From the NCBI GenBank assembly GCA_011503125.2, contig WWBZ02000001.1, positions 2,480,001 to 2,544,000 on the forward strand: a DNA stretch of 64,000 nt. Reading direction: 5' to 3'. Below, piece by piece: positions 9,800 through 20,299 of this stretch. A program made the translations under genes and the position numbers. The first letter of the stretch is position 1; every line of letters begins with the position of its first letter. This stretch comes from Botryosphaeria dothidea. Taxonomy: Eukaryota > Ascomycota > Dothideomycetes > Botryosphaeriales > Botryosphaeriaceae. A model generated the notes under the pieces. That model saw only the letters and a list, made by a program, of their open reading frames with translations, did no database searches and had not been told where the DNA came from.

Positions 9800-11132
9800 G
9801 CGAATTGGACGGGCATGCGTTGATGTGTAAGGATTAGTTGATAGAGCTAGGTATCTCGGATATTTTAGAAGATCTTGGGCAGAATTGCTGGTGGTGATTG
9901 ATATCTCTTGTATTTTAGACATGATTGGGAGGGACACGATGGGTATGTACATGATTTGGGAGAACGGTCTTGATTGGGGGACCGGTCGAATTGAGAGACG
10001 TTGAGAGAAGCAACGGAACGAGCATACGGCTGGATGGGAACGATGGGAGAAGGTTGGCAGCGGTTTCTTGTATGCATGCTTGAAGGTTGTGATGTTGTTT
10101 AAATCAATGCTACCACATCATGTGTCGTTTCTATTGGGCGCTAGCTCGACCCAAGCCAGTGGAGTAACAGCTCACTGGGCTGGTTCAAGCGGGATGGAAT
10201 GTGCATTGAGAGAACTGAGTAAGTCGTGACGACAGACGTTTCAGGATGGAGAGGCGGGCCGTCGCTCCTCGACTCCCTCACCCCACCATTATACTTCAGA
10301 CAGCGCTGATCTCTACGACGTCTATTTTATCCGCTTGCAAATAGGAGCAATACTGCACACATCCACCGCTGTTTTGGGCCGGAGAGACCCGGCAGAGTGA
10401 CAGAGAACGTGCTCCAAAGGGTCAGGAGTTTAAAGCCGCACTACTTCCTCCGCCACCAGACAAGACAGCTCCCCTTAGTAGCCGCCCATGTACAGTCTTC
10501 CGCGTTCAGGCTCCGTGCCGGAATGAAACAAGCCTCTCCACAGCCGCGAACGAGACCCGGAAACAACAAGCGCCAGGCCGCTTTCGTTTCCATTAGTCGC
10601 TGAAGCAAGAGCCCTGAAGCGCCACTTCCTTCGGTTCCCGCAAGCCATCTACATGGATCAGGCAACATAAGCATTGATTACAGGGCAACAGGTGGGAGTG
10701 CCACTCACTTAACCGTGTTTCGAGGCTTGGCCTATCGCCTTGAGTCCGGCACAAGCTTTCGTGCATGAAGGCGCCCTGCCGATCTCTTATTGTGGAGACC
10801 CTTGCCCGCTTACTGTACCCCGGAGTCTGGCGGGCGAGCCGGTTATTTCGTTTATGCTCCTTGAACCTCCGAGGAGCGCATGAAACGACGACATGACTAT
10901 GACAGCATGAGCGAAGCGGCTCAGAAGCGCCCCGCTGGGGGTTCGAGACATTGGAGGTATAAAGGTAGGCGTTTCCTTCTGTTTTGTCTCCACCAGGCCA
11001 TTCAGCGCTGCAGGATCCTTCGCAATCGAGCCCGGTTGCCCGTCTCTCATTCTCACCACACACTCTTTACTTGTAAGGCCTTCTCTGTGCATATTACCTT
11101 CTGCTCTCTCTTTTCTCCTCGGATTTTCCACC
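9800..11132. other. Intergenic region, 3' end of the AAA gene and GH5 promoter
   Basis: No supported gene lies in these 1.3 kb. The last part is the glucanase promoter. It contains a TATA box at 10958 and candidate carbon-catabolite (CreA-type SYGGRG) hexamers CCGGAG near 10823 and CTGGGG near 10935. Such hexamers are short and could be chance matches. Confidence 0.5.
10958..10963 (+). promoter_or_regulatory. TATA box of the GH5 glucanase gene
   Basis: TATAAA lies 170 bases upstream of the start codon, in the context GAGGTATAAAGG. A pyrimidine-rich stretch of the kind found in highly expressed fungal promoters follows before the ATG. Confidence 0.5.
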
Positions 11133-12278
11133 ATGAAGGCCGTCACTTTCGCCGCTGCGGCGTCTCTCCTCGCTTCCGCCGCTCTTGCTGCGCCCACCAG
11201 CACCCTGAAGGCTGCCGCCGCCTCCAAGGTCAAATTCGCCGGTGTCAACATTGCTGGTTTCGACTTCGGCTGCGGCACCGATGGCACCTGCACTCAAACC
11301 GCGTCAACTGTGACTGATCCCATGGAGGGCAACGATGGCCAGGGCCAGATGGACCACTTCGTCAAGGATGACAAGCTCAACGCCTTCCGCCTGCCCATCG
11401 GCTGGCAGTACCTGGTCAACAACAAGCTCGGAGGCGACCTCGACGAGACCGCCGCAGGCAAGTACGAAAAGCTCGTGAAGGGATGCATCTCCAGCGGCGC
11501 CGAGATGTGCATCATCGATATCCACAACTACGCCCGCTGGAACGGCCAGATCATCGGCCAGGGCGGCCCCTCCAACGACGAGTTCGTGTCGCTCTGGAAG
11601 CAGCTGGCGACCAAGTACAAGGACAACACCAAGGTCGCCTTCGGCGTCATGAACGAGCCGCACGACGTGCCCGACATCAGCAAGTGGGCCGACACGGTGC
11701 AGGCCGTCGTCACCGCCATCCGCAACGCCGGCGCCACCACCCAGTACATCCTGCTCCCCGGCAACGACTGGACCAGCGCCGCCGCCTTCATCGACAACGG
11801 CTCCGCCAAGGCACTGAGCAACGTCACCAACCCGGACGGCGGCACCGACAACCTGGTCTTCGACGTGCACAAGTATCTGGACAGCGACAACTCGGGCACC
11901 CACACCGACTGCGTCACCAACAACATCGACGACGCGTTCAAGCCGCTGGCCGACTGGCTGAGGCAGAACAAGCGCATGGCCATCAACACCGAGAGCGGTG
12001 GCGGCAACACGGACTCGTGCGAGAAGTACTATTGCGAGCAGATCCAGTACTTGAAGTGAGTGGCCCTGTTTTCCTTATGAGGCTCTTTTTGACGAGCGGA
12101 CACTGATTATTTGTGCAGCCAAAACGCCGACGTCTTCCTCGGATACACTGCTTGGTCTGCCGGTGGCTTCGACCAGACGTACGAGCTTGTACAGACGCCG
12201 ATTAAGCAGTCGGATGGCTCGTACAAGGACACCGCGCTGGCCCAGAAGTGTACTGTTGGCGCTTGGGCCAATGCTTGA
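11133..12278 (+). CDS. Secreted GH5 endo-beta-1,4-glucanase, 360 aa, one intron
   Basis: This is a single-domain cellulase of glycoside hydrolase family 5, of the fungal EglII-like type. The N-terminus has a signal peptide with a cleavage site likely near ALA-AP (residue 19-20). Catalytic residues are visible: the acid/base Glu175 in GVMNEPHD and the nucleophile Glu287 in INTESGGG. RLPIGW and DIHNYARWNG are typical family motifs. Exon 1 ends at 12055. A 63-base intron (12056-12118, GTGAGT to GCAG) joins AA to C to restore Asn, and exon 2 encodes NADVFLGYTAWSAGGF to a TGA at 12276-12278. There is no carbohydrate-binding module. The enzyme would cut cellulose or beta-glucan internally outside the cell. 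Six to eight cysteines suggest disulfides. Confidence 0.93.
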
Positions 12279-12804
12279 AAAAATTTATGAGTTCATGTGT
12301 TGATATATAGATCAAATATACCTTACGTTGAATCAAATGCATTCCAGATCTCACAATTCCTCGATTTCGGCGGATGCAACGCCTATGTGCTCATCGGCCT
12401 CGGGACTGTCCACTGCGTCTTCACTCACAATCAGAGGATCTCAATCCTCTGTCAAACTTGTGCGATGCGGCAAAAAGCAATGGTGCAAGAACTGGATATG
12501 GTCCTATCGTGATTTGGCACCGGGTTGAAGTAGCAGCTCAACGAATAGCTCTCATGCACTTATGATAAAGATTGTCATCAGATTGTCAAACAACCCCGGG
12601 TCGATCACCGCTGGTATTTTCATTTACTATTGCATCTTGTAGGGTGTCTTGAACGGCACAGCGGTGAGCCGCGATGATTCCATATTTGTTTTGTCTGGCT
12701 ATTCTACACAAGAAATGCAAAATTACATAACTGAAGCCTTCCGACTACCGACCATGGTCATTGACACGCAAGAATATTCAAAACCGAAGCCCAGGAAAAA
12801 AAGT
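12279..12804. other. Intergenic region between two convergent genes
   Basis: These 526 bases hold the 3' flanks of the glucanase and the kinase-HAD-UPRT fusion. I see no other gene. Confidence 0.55.
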
Positions 12805-14949
12805 CTACGGAAGGTGTGTTGTGTTGAAGAGGCGATTCCCTGTATCAGTTCCACCGCTACCAGGGAACTTAGTCTCAGAACACCGAAGGGCAACAAGGCT
12901 GATGTTTCCATGACTGGCAAGCGTCTTGCAGAATGCGCTGTCTGGAGAAATGCACTGTGCCTGGACCACGCCAGTCACAACGACGATGCGGATATCGGAG
13001 TCCAAGTCGCGAATCGCTCGCACGAACTCCAGGATCGTCTTGCCACTGTTGATGACTGAGTCCACCAGCAAGACTTGAGACTTCCCCTGTAGGTGATGGC
13101 GCTCGATGTTTTCCGGACCGTTGGCGTGGAGGAACATAGCCAACGGGAACACCTCGTTAACACCAGTTGCCATCGGTTCTCCGGCTCGCATGAGCGCCAT
13201 GACCACGGTCTGCTGCTCATGTAGGAGCCGAGAGCCGGTTGTGTGATGACCTAGGACGTGCGAAATCGTACAGTCTTCAACGCCTATTGCGCGCGTTAAT
13301 ACTGCAGTTGCCAGGTACGCTCCAGTACGACGATGTGCTTCCCTTAGAGCCGGACCACTAATGGCAGAGTTTCGCATAGGCGTCGCGAGTACCTTTGCCG
13401 CATTGCTGTCTTTTTCAAGGAATATTGACACGCTAGCAGGTCGATTGCGGCGGCGGAGGATGGCGCTCATAAGCTCAGGTTCATTAAAATGAACTAGAGG
13501 AATTTTCGAAACGTCAAGACGTGGTGGTGTGTTGTTGGGTAGCAATACCTGGCGAGCTTGGAAGTCGTCTTGAATAATGGCAGCGGACAGGGCACTATCC
13601 ATGGCGTTGCTCCTGGACCGTTCATCACCCACTACGACGACCCCTCGATCCGCTTCCTGCAACATCTTCAGATCCAGCGGACTGTCTCCAAATGCCCAGA
13701 CGTACAGCTGGTGAGATTCCTGTAGACGAGTAACAATTGCAGCCTTGACCGCTGCGGTGACCACATATCCATCTCCAATTCGCCCTCCAGCGATGATTTT
13801 CACCTTCCCCGATAGCCCTTCTCTTTCCAATACTTTCTCCCAAACATGAAGAAGACCGCAGCTGACAACTACAATGCCAATATGCTTCTCTTGCGTTACC
13901 AGCCGCAACAGTGACACGAATTCAGGGTACATGGTGACCTTGGATGCAACTTGCTCACAAAGCCTTTCGTACTCTTCACCATCGGCGGCTTCCTCATACA
14001 ACAATGCTGCTTGGCGGAATGCTTTGTATGAGTAGCCGAGTGGACCACTGAAAAGAGCCTTTAAAGGGAGTTCTTCCTCCCTCTCCCTCGAAGACTTGGG
14101 AACCTCGTTCCAGAAAATCGCACCAGTGTCCTCTGCGGCCAAGGTTCTGTCGGCGTCTATGACTAAAACCGTCTCCAATCGCCCTTCGTAAGGGGTCAGG
14201 ATCTCGTCCAGCCTGTTCTCAGCACGAGTCAGGTTGTACTCTTCGGTATGGACATGGAAGTCTTGGAGCAGTGCGGACACACTCCTCGGCGAAGCTCGGT
14301 TGGGCGCAAGAAGAGTAAACAAGATCCCATGCTCGCGACACAGCCGACGTAGATGGGCCTTTTCAGCATGCTTCCATCTGGTTAAATGAGCCGTTGTTGC
14401 AGGTGGGCGCGATCGTTCAATGTCGTCGCGTTGGCGCCTCTCGACAACCTCGGGAGGAATATCCAGGTAGAGTATGTGCGTGTAGGTGACCAGGTCGTTC
14501 GACGTGTAGACCATCCTTCCTTTCTCCTCCTCTTCCTTCCAGAACATGAGATGCCCAGTGACAACTGCAGTCTTGCCGCTAATGGCGCATTCGCTGCCGA
14601 TTTTGTCGATGGCAACCCGTCGCCAGTGGGTCTTTTGCTGTTCGTCAAGCTTGTGGAAGGCTCCAAGGCCGCCAGGAGTAAGAGTGTCGATCACCTCAGA
14701 TCCCTCGTAAAATGAGAATTGCTCATTATTGAGTTCGTGCTTCAATTGAGTAAGTAGAAACGTCTTTCCTGATCCGGGTATTCCGTAGATGCCAATGACT
14801 TTTGCTTTGTTTTTGTTGCTAGCAGAAGAATAGTATCCGTGTTTGGGGGTATTATTGAAATGATAATCTGCTGTCAAGCCCGGCTTTGTGTCTGCCACGT
14901 TGTCCTCATTATGAGATGTCATGTTGTGTCTGCGTGAATGGTCGACCAA
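12805..14949 (-). CDS. Three-domain fusion: P-loop kinase, HAD phosphatase, uracil phosphoribosyltransferase
   Basis: This is a 714-residue intronless protein with three recognisable enzyme domains. Residues about 50-230 are a P-loop nucleotide kinase-like domain with Walker A GIPGSGKT (56-63) and a DIPPEVVERRQRDD segment. Residues about 260-460 are a HAD-superfamily phosphatase of the phosphoserine phosphatase type, with the nucleophile motif DADRTL (265-270) and the acidic motif GDSPLDLKML. Residues about 480-690 resemble uracil phosphoribosyltransferase, with LMRAGEPMATGV near 587 and a PRPP-binding-like segment VLLVDSVINSGKT near 627. That last motif is altered from the canonical VLLxDPxxATGGT, so catalysis is not assured. 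The arrangement would put UMP synthesis from uracil, phosphorylation and dephosphorylation in one polypeptide. The start could also be the second Met at 14922. The protein ends with a real TAG. Confidence 0.85.
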   Translation of the reverse strand: MVDHSRRHNMTSHNEDNVADTKPGLTADYHFNNTPKHGYYSSASNKNKAKVIGIYGIPGSGKTFLLTQLKHELNNEQFSFYEGSEVIDTLTPGGLGAFHKLDEQQKTHWRRVAIDKIGSECAISGKTAVVTGHLMFWKEEEEKGRMVYTSNDLVTYTHILYLDIPPEVVERRQRDDIERSRPPATTAHLTRWKHAEKAHLRRLCREHGILFTLLAPNRASPRSVSALLQDFHVHTEEYNLTRAENRLDEILTPYEGRLETVLVIDADRTLAAEDTGAIFWNEVPKSSREREEELPLKALFSGPLGYSYKAFRQAALLYEEAADGEEYERLCEQVASKVTMYPEFVSLLRLVTQEKHIGIVVVSCGLLHVWEKVLEREGLSGKVKIIAGGRIGDGYVVTAAVKAAIVTRLQESHQLYVWAFGDSPLDLKMLQEADRGVVVVGDERSRSNAMDSALSAAIIQDDFQARQVLLPNNTPPRLDVSKIPLVHFNEPELMSAILRRRNRPASVSIFLEKDSNAAKVLATPMRNSAISGPALREAHRRTGAYLATAVLTRAIGVEDCTISHVLGHHTTGSRLLHEQQTVVMALMRAGEPMATGVNEVFPLAMFLHANGPENIERHHLQGKSQVLLVDSVINSGKTILEFVRAIRDLDSDIRIVVVTGVVQAQCISPDSAFCKTLASHGNISLVALRCSETKFPGSGGTDTGNRLFNTTHLP

Positions 14950-15239
14950 AGAGTATGCCAGATGATGGAGATGCGTAAGGCGACTTCGAGGAGCACAGCA
15001 GCTTCTGTAAAAACAAGTAGCAGGCTACGAATGTCTGAACAGAGAATGCTACTCTAAGATGCGTACAAAACACTCCTTAAAAACTCAAGTGGGAAAGTGA
15101 ATGTTTTCACGCGGCGCATAGATTGCCCTTTGCTACATGGCCTGATGACGAGATGGCTGTAGCATCAAACAGTGCAGTGGATGAAACTACAATCTGTGTC
15201 GTGACTGTGACCAATAAAGATTGAAGCAAGCGATTAAAC

Positions 15240-15701
15240 CTATGGCAAAAGAGGCCAAATTCGTCGCAGCTTGCTAGCAACACGCTTGAACGTGACCGCG
15301 TCAATATGATGGCGACAAGCAACTTCTTCAAGTTTGTGATCTTTGCTGGGATTAACAACTTCGCGCACCGATTTGTAATGAGGTGCACAGCAGAGTAGAG
15401 CCGTCACCCGGTAGAATTGCCAGCGTAGGGTGTATTTTGCGAGCATATACACGTACACTGACGTATGGCGAGAGGCAATGAAAGGTGGCAGCTTCCGCAA
15501 CGGAACCCCATCGTTCTGGGCTCTAATTATGCAGAAGAAGATATCTGATGTCTCGCTGAGTTCTTCCCAACGTGTTGTTGCGGCTCGGCGTTCCCGGAGC
15601 TCTTCTCGAATTCGATCTCGATACCATGATGGTGGTGATTGTCGCGAAAGGCCGAGCATTCCATGCCACCGATGCAGAAACCTGTCCATTCTGAGTGACA
15701 T
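15240..15701 (-). CDS. Uncharacterised fungal protein with SWYRDRIREELRERR motif, 153 aa
   Basis: From the ATG at 15701 the protein reads MSLRMDRFLHRWHGMLG and then SWYRDRIREELRERRAA, RWEELSETSDIFFCIIRAQ and DGVPLRKLPP. I recognise this combination from short uncharacterised proteins common in filamentous fungi, usually about 150 residues. I do not know a function. The C-terminal half has a hydrophobic segment around the KYTLRWQFYRVTALL region, then a basic helix. The frame stays open upstream to 15854, but the extension lacks family similarity. The gene lies between the fusion enzyme and the 5S rRNA gene. Confidence 0.6.
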   Translation of the reverse strand: MSLRMDRFLHRWHGMLGLSRQSPPSWYRDRIREELRERRAATTRWEELSETSDIFFCIIRAQNDGVPLRKLPPFIASRHTSVYVYMLAKYTLRWQFYRVTALLCCAPHYKSVREVVNPSKDHKLEEVACRHHIDAVTFKRVASKLRRIWPLLP

Positions 15702-15860
15702 CTTGTGTTGCTGCGGGTCTTGATTTTGGCTGACAAAATGAAATGAGGCCGGGGTTGCGGTCGTATTGGTGGTACTGATGAGGCAGATGATGTGGAGAAG
15801 ACATTTTATATGCCTCCTACATGCTTTCCAGGCAAAACTCGTAAGTGGGGTCATTTTTAG

Positions 15861-16106
15861 TTACCTGGATAACGACCTCTGCTCTTGCGGAACAGAGGAA
15901 TCCGTCTTGATAACCGGCGTAATCGCGACACCCGCCTCCATCACCGGCCGGGCCGAGTCCAGGATCTCCGCAACCAGCTCGAAGGTTGCGATCAATAGAG
16001 ACACGGTGATCAGCATTGCCACAACTGTGGTGCCTCTCATGACGTCTCTCATGATGGCCACGAGCCACCCCCCAAGTCTCCTAGCCGCTTCTGTAATCGT
16101 GACCAC
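15861..16106 (-). CDS. Possible small membrane protein or upstream exon, 81 aa
   Basis: This frame encodes one clear hydrophobic segment (TTVVAMLITVSLLIATFELV) after a basic amphipathic start. The layout suggests a small single-pass membrane protein. Near its end is a CCAG followed by GTAACT, so it may instead be a 5' exon of something downstream. I could not find a splice that extends it. The opposite strand is also open here, so this call is weak. Confidence 0.25.
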   Translation of the reverse strand: MVTITEAARRLGGWLVAIMRDVMRGTTVVAMLITVSLLIATFELVAEILDSARPVMEAGVAITPVIKTDSSVPQEQRSLSR

Positions 16107-16387
16107 GGTCCAGGAAGTTTCGAACCTCTACTCCGATTTGGAAGCAACTGATACCTCTTGCATTTTCAGCACAGACACCAATTATTTCGCTGAAATAAAC
16201 CACCACGTTGTTCATTCCGGCTTAAGTACGTGAAACTTCAAGGAGGGGTTCACTGCTGATGCTGTCAATTTCCTTCTTCAGTAGAGTGTGTATGGAGTAT
16301 GCGAATAGTAGTGAAATTGGTTGTAGGTAGAAAGAGCTGCCTTGGTTGGCCCTTGCTCCCAGGACCCACAAAAAAAAACCTCAAAAG

Positions 16388-16393
16388 AAAAAA
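16388..16393 (-). terminator. RNA polymerase III terminator of the 5S gene
   Basis: Six T residues on the transcribed strand directly follow the 5S 3' end. A second run of nine T lies a few bases further on (16370-16378). Confidence 0.7.
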
Positions 16394-16512
16394 CGTACAA
16401 CAGCCGGGATTCCCCAATGGTCACCCACTTGAGTACTAATCGGCCGGTTCGCAGCTTAAGTATCGGCTGAGCGGACGGGAAGCCCTGTATTCTGCAACCT
16501 GTGGTCGTACGT
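16394..16512 (-). rRNA. rrn5: 5S ribosomal RNA
   Basis: The minus strand carries a complete 119-base 5S rRNA starting ACGTACGACCACAGG and ending GGCTGTTGTACG. The conserved block GGGCTTCCCGTCCGCTCAGCC (loop B/helix III region) and GGTGACC are present. The first and last bases pair into helix I (CGTACGAC with GTTGTACG). An oligo-T terminator follows immediately. It is a solitary copy, as is usual in filamentous ascomycetes where 5S genes are dispersed. No internal damage is visible, so it is probably functional. Confidence 0.92.
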
Positions 16513-16688
16513 GGCAGAGAGAGTGGGTAGTCAAACTAATGAACACAATTGGACGCCTTCTTCTTCACTGTGTGCCGATCAGCGATGGAGCATGAGTTAA
16601 AAAACCGACTAACGCAAGGTTCTCCCGGAGGAATTGAGAGACGGTGGCCAATTCCAGTTTGTTGGCAAAATATGAGAAGGCGGAATTG

Positions 16689-16704
16689 TGTTGTGTTACA
16701 TAGA
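16689..16704. repeat. Target-site duplication, left copy
   Basis: The 16-mer TGTTGTGTTACATAGA is repeated exactly at 21841-21856. The two copies bracket the LINE. Confidence 0.85.
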
Positions 16705-16849
16705 TAGATAAATTCATTTCTTCCCGATATAGCTCCCTTACGGGTCCATGCGGGGCTGGCTATCTATTATTATTTTACACGAGGGGGAAAACCTTTTCGC
16801 CTAGCAAAACCCCTCCTCTCTCTCTAGGCATGCTATCCTATACTAGTTC

Positions 16850-19800
16850 TGTTTTTCCTTCTTACCGGTAGCGGCTGCTGTGGCAGCCCTACATTCACCT
16901 ACTAGACCTATCCCTTCAGTCCTTATCCTCGTAGTTGTCCGGGTCCTAGTGGTCCTGGTGGTCCTGGTGGTCCTCCTGGCTCCTCTTCCTGGTTACCCTC
17001 CTGGATTAGTTCTCTTGCTAGGCTGAATTGCTTAAGCAGCCCTAGGCGTAAGAACCAGTCTATCGCTGCTTTGATCCCCTTCTTCGTTGAGAGGAGGGAA
17101 TAGTAGTCCGTAGTTCCTGCCTTTTAGAGCATCTGTGCCCTACCCTGTTGGAAGTCGGGCCAGAAGAGGAGGATATGCTTTGGGGTTTGTCTATGCCAGC
17201 CGCATGGGCAGGCAGGGCTAAGGTGCCCTGGCACCTTGCGCCTGGAGAGAAAGTCCTCTAGTCTAATATGCTCTGTACGTAGTAGAGTGGCGAGTGTGCT
17301 CTGTGGCTTGGATAGTTCGCTGTGGATTTATCTGATTTTCGGGTTCCACTGTGTACTTTGGGCTACTAGCTTGCCTTGCTTTCCTTGGCTAGTAAACTTT
17401 ATCCATCTCTCCTTCCACTTGTTCCTGTATACCATACGTAGTCTTGTTCGCTCTAGGAGGCTCTGGTAGGTAGGGGGGCAGCAGTGAAAGAGGGAGTTTG
17501 CCTTTTTCCTAAGTAGGGATCTCCTAGCTGGGCTAGCGGCACCTCCAGCACTTAGAGTAGCCCTAGCTATCTATTTAATACTCTGGCAAGTTTCCTCTAC
17601 TACTACTGCAGCTAGGCCATCTCTAGCTCTAATAGTTTGGGCTAGTGCTAGTTCATCCAGGTGTAATGAGAGTGGGGGAATCCCCGTCTCATGCTCCAAG
17701 GTTTATATGCTGGTTGACTTATACGCTCCTGAGATGGTGCGTAGGCACTGGTTTTGGATCTTCTGTAGTGGCTGGATAGCTGTTTTCCTCCACCCTGGGG
17801 TCCCCTCCGGGGTATACTATACTCTACAGCCATAAGTAAGGGCTGGCCTTACCACGGCCGTATAGATGTGGCGGGCTTTAGTAAATGAGGCTCCCTAGGT
17901 GGATGCTGCGAGTCGGGAGAGAGATATACACTATTTGATTGCCTTGGCTCCTGTTTCCCTAATATGGGGTCCCCATCTAAGCTTGTTGTCTACGTGGATT
18001 CCTAGGATCTTTATCGTGGGCTCTGGGTGTCCAGCAAATCCAGGGATGCGGATATCTACTACCATATTGAATCTCCTCGGCTTTCTTATAAAGTGAATAA
18101 GGTGGTACTTGTCTGGCGAGAACGCTGACCCGTGGGTAGCTGCCCAGTGCTCGCAAACTTGGTATACTCCCTCTAGTGTCCTATAGTTTTGTTCTATAGA
18201 TCTACTAAAGGCTAGGATATTAGTATCGTCGACGAATCTAAGGGGGAAGGTATTACCCCTACGTAGCTATGTAAGTAGATTAGAGGCAAAGAATAGGTAG
18301 AGGATTAGGGATAGGGAGGATCCCTAGGGAATCCCGGTTGAGGTCTGGATTGGCGGGCTAGTAAAGTCCCTAAAAGATAGCTGAGTGGTCCGGTCCTATA
18401 GGAAGGAGTGCGTGAATCTTTCTACCCATTCGGGGAGCCTCGCCATCCTCATATTATAGAGGAGTCTCTTATGGGATACATGATCGTATGCCCCTAAGAT
18501 ATCTAGGCTAAGGACTAAGGCTACTAGCCTAGGATCTTGCGCCCAGATAGTATAGATCTATTCCGTGAGTAGGTCGAGAGCTGCTACTGCTAACCTATTT
18601 CTCCTAGCTCCCATCTATATATCGGGAAGTAGTTTATGGGCTTCAGTCGCCTGGGAGATCCGATCTACTATAATCCTCTCAAGTAGCTTCCCTAGCGTAT
18701 TAAGTAAAGTAATTAGTCTAAATAACTTGGCTTTGGTATAGTTATCCCTCTATGGTTTCCTTAGGACTACGGTAATAGAGCTTTTAAACTATCTAGGGTG
18801 GTATCCAAGTACGAGGCATCCCTGGAAGAGCCTAGTAAGTAGTCCGCTTAGTGTCTGAGCGCACTGCTTTAGGAACCTATTAATAATCTTGTCTGGGCCT
18901 GGTGCCTTATCCGGGGGAAGCTTCTTGATGGTATAGAGGACCTGCTCTTCGGTAACGCCTTGGGGGATCTCTACTGGCTCTGGGTATATACACCCATCTA
19001 GGTCTGAGAGGTCGGTGGCCCTGGGAGGGGGGAAGAACTAGTTAATAAGGATTTCTGCCTTGGCCGGATTGTCGTAGTGCAGTTGTCCATCTGCTCCCTG
19101 GAGGGGTGGGAACTGGGGTGGGGCTGGTGGTTCTTGTGCTTTTGTTCTTGCCCACTTTGAGAGCTTCCAGAGTACAGATGGGTCTAAGGTGATCTTAGCT
19201 ACTGTTCTACGCCATGCTTTTATTCTATCCCTTCTGATCTGCCTCTTCTTGCTATTAGCAATAGTTTGGTAAACTACCTAGTCCTCCTCCCTCCCTGTGG
19301 CTGTCCACTTCCTTCTAGCTGCTCTAGCCTAGTGCACTAGGTCCGAATACTCCTTTGTCCATTGCATAGAGGCCCAGGGCGAGGGTCTCGCTGCTGGGAT
19401 AGTCTCCTGGATTATCCTTTGGATGGCCTCCTGGAGTAGTATAGTAAAGTGATCTAGGTCTGCTTTAGTATCAAGAGGGGCTGCTTTAAGGTATTTGAGC
19501 TTTAATTAGAGCACATTATTAGTTCTCTTCTAGTCTACTTTCTTCCACTAGGGCCTTAGGGGACGTGGTTCCGCGGGGGTAAGGGAAAAATCGAGTATAG
19601 TAAGGATAGGTAGGTGGTCAGAGGGTGATTCAAGCTCCTAACTAGCTCCGTAACTAAGGATCCTCTCCTCTAGCCACTGTGTAGTAAAGATAAGGTCTAG
19701 AGTACTCTCGCTACTACCCTCTCTCCTCGTAATAGTGCCTCTTAGGAGGGCTAGGTTAAGGTTGGCTATAGTAGCTATTTCGATAAGGTTATCTGCAAGG

Positions 19801-20290
19801 GTATAGTGTCTTAGGGCGGTTATACCCCCCTAGATAGGATAGTAAAGGTTAAAGTCTCCTAGGAGGATATGCTCCCCTGGTTTTCTAAGAGCTTCTGGGA
19901 GAAGAGATAGAGTTTCTAGAGCCGTGCTGGTATGGGAGGCTAGTAGGGGATTATAGTAGTTATGGATATAGATTGTGCGTGTCTTAGTGGTAATGGATAG
20001 TGTGATAAGATCTGGTAAGTAGGCTGTTGCTTGCCAGGAGTCGGGGGTAATAGCCTTGCTTATAAAGAAGCAGGTTCTTGCTACTCCCTCCTAAGGGAAA
20101 ACTATATGGTAGGCAGGGTATCTTGCTGTTATCTTGACCCTCGGGTTCCTCTAGGGTTCCTAGATAGCTAGGATATAGTGGATCCTTGGGTCAACCTCCT
20201 TAAAGAACGGGAGTATTACCCTATCCTTACTCTTATAGACGTTATACTGTACGATAGAGAGAGAGCCTATATCTAATATTAACTTCCTTC
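16850..20290 (-). pseudogene. LINE ORF2 remnant: endonuclease, reverse transcriptase, C-terminal zinc region
   Basis: Reading the minus strand in order, the endonuclease begins near 20250 with LSIVQYNVYKS and ends with the SPSDHLPIL motif near 19610-19640. The reverse transcriptase has GIP-stop-GSSLSLILYLFF near 18336-18290, where the stop replaces the expected Gln of GIPQGS. The catalytic box is LRFVDDTNILAF, with FVDD at 18225-18236. Near 17170-17220 the sequence CPCGWHRQTPKHILLF matches the C-terminal cysteine/histidine region of such elements. Many TAG codons interrupt the frame, so it cannot encode an active protein. The end points given are approximate. Confidence 0.85.
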
Positions 20291-20299
20291 TATTTCTAA

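Noticed and set aside
11483..12106. 207-codon plus-strand frame inside the GH5 gene
   Set aside because: A +1 shadow rich in Arg, His and Gln, typical of high-GC codon bias. The glucanase frame has the catalytic motifs.
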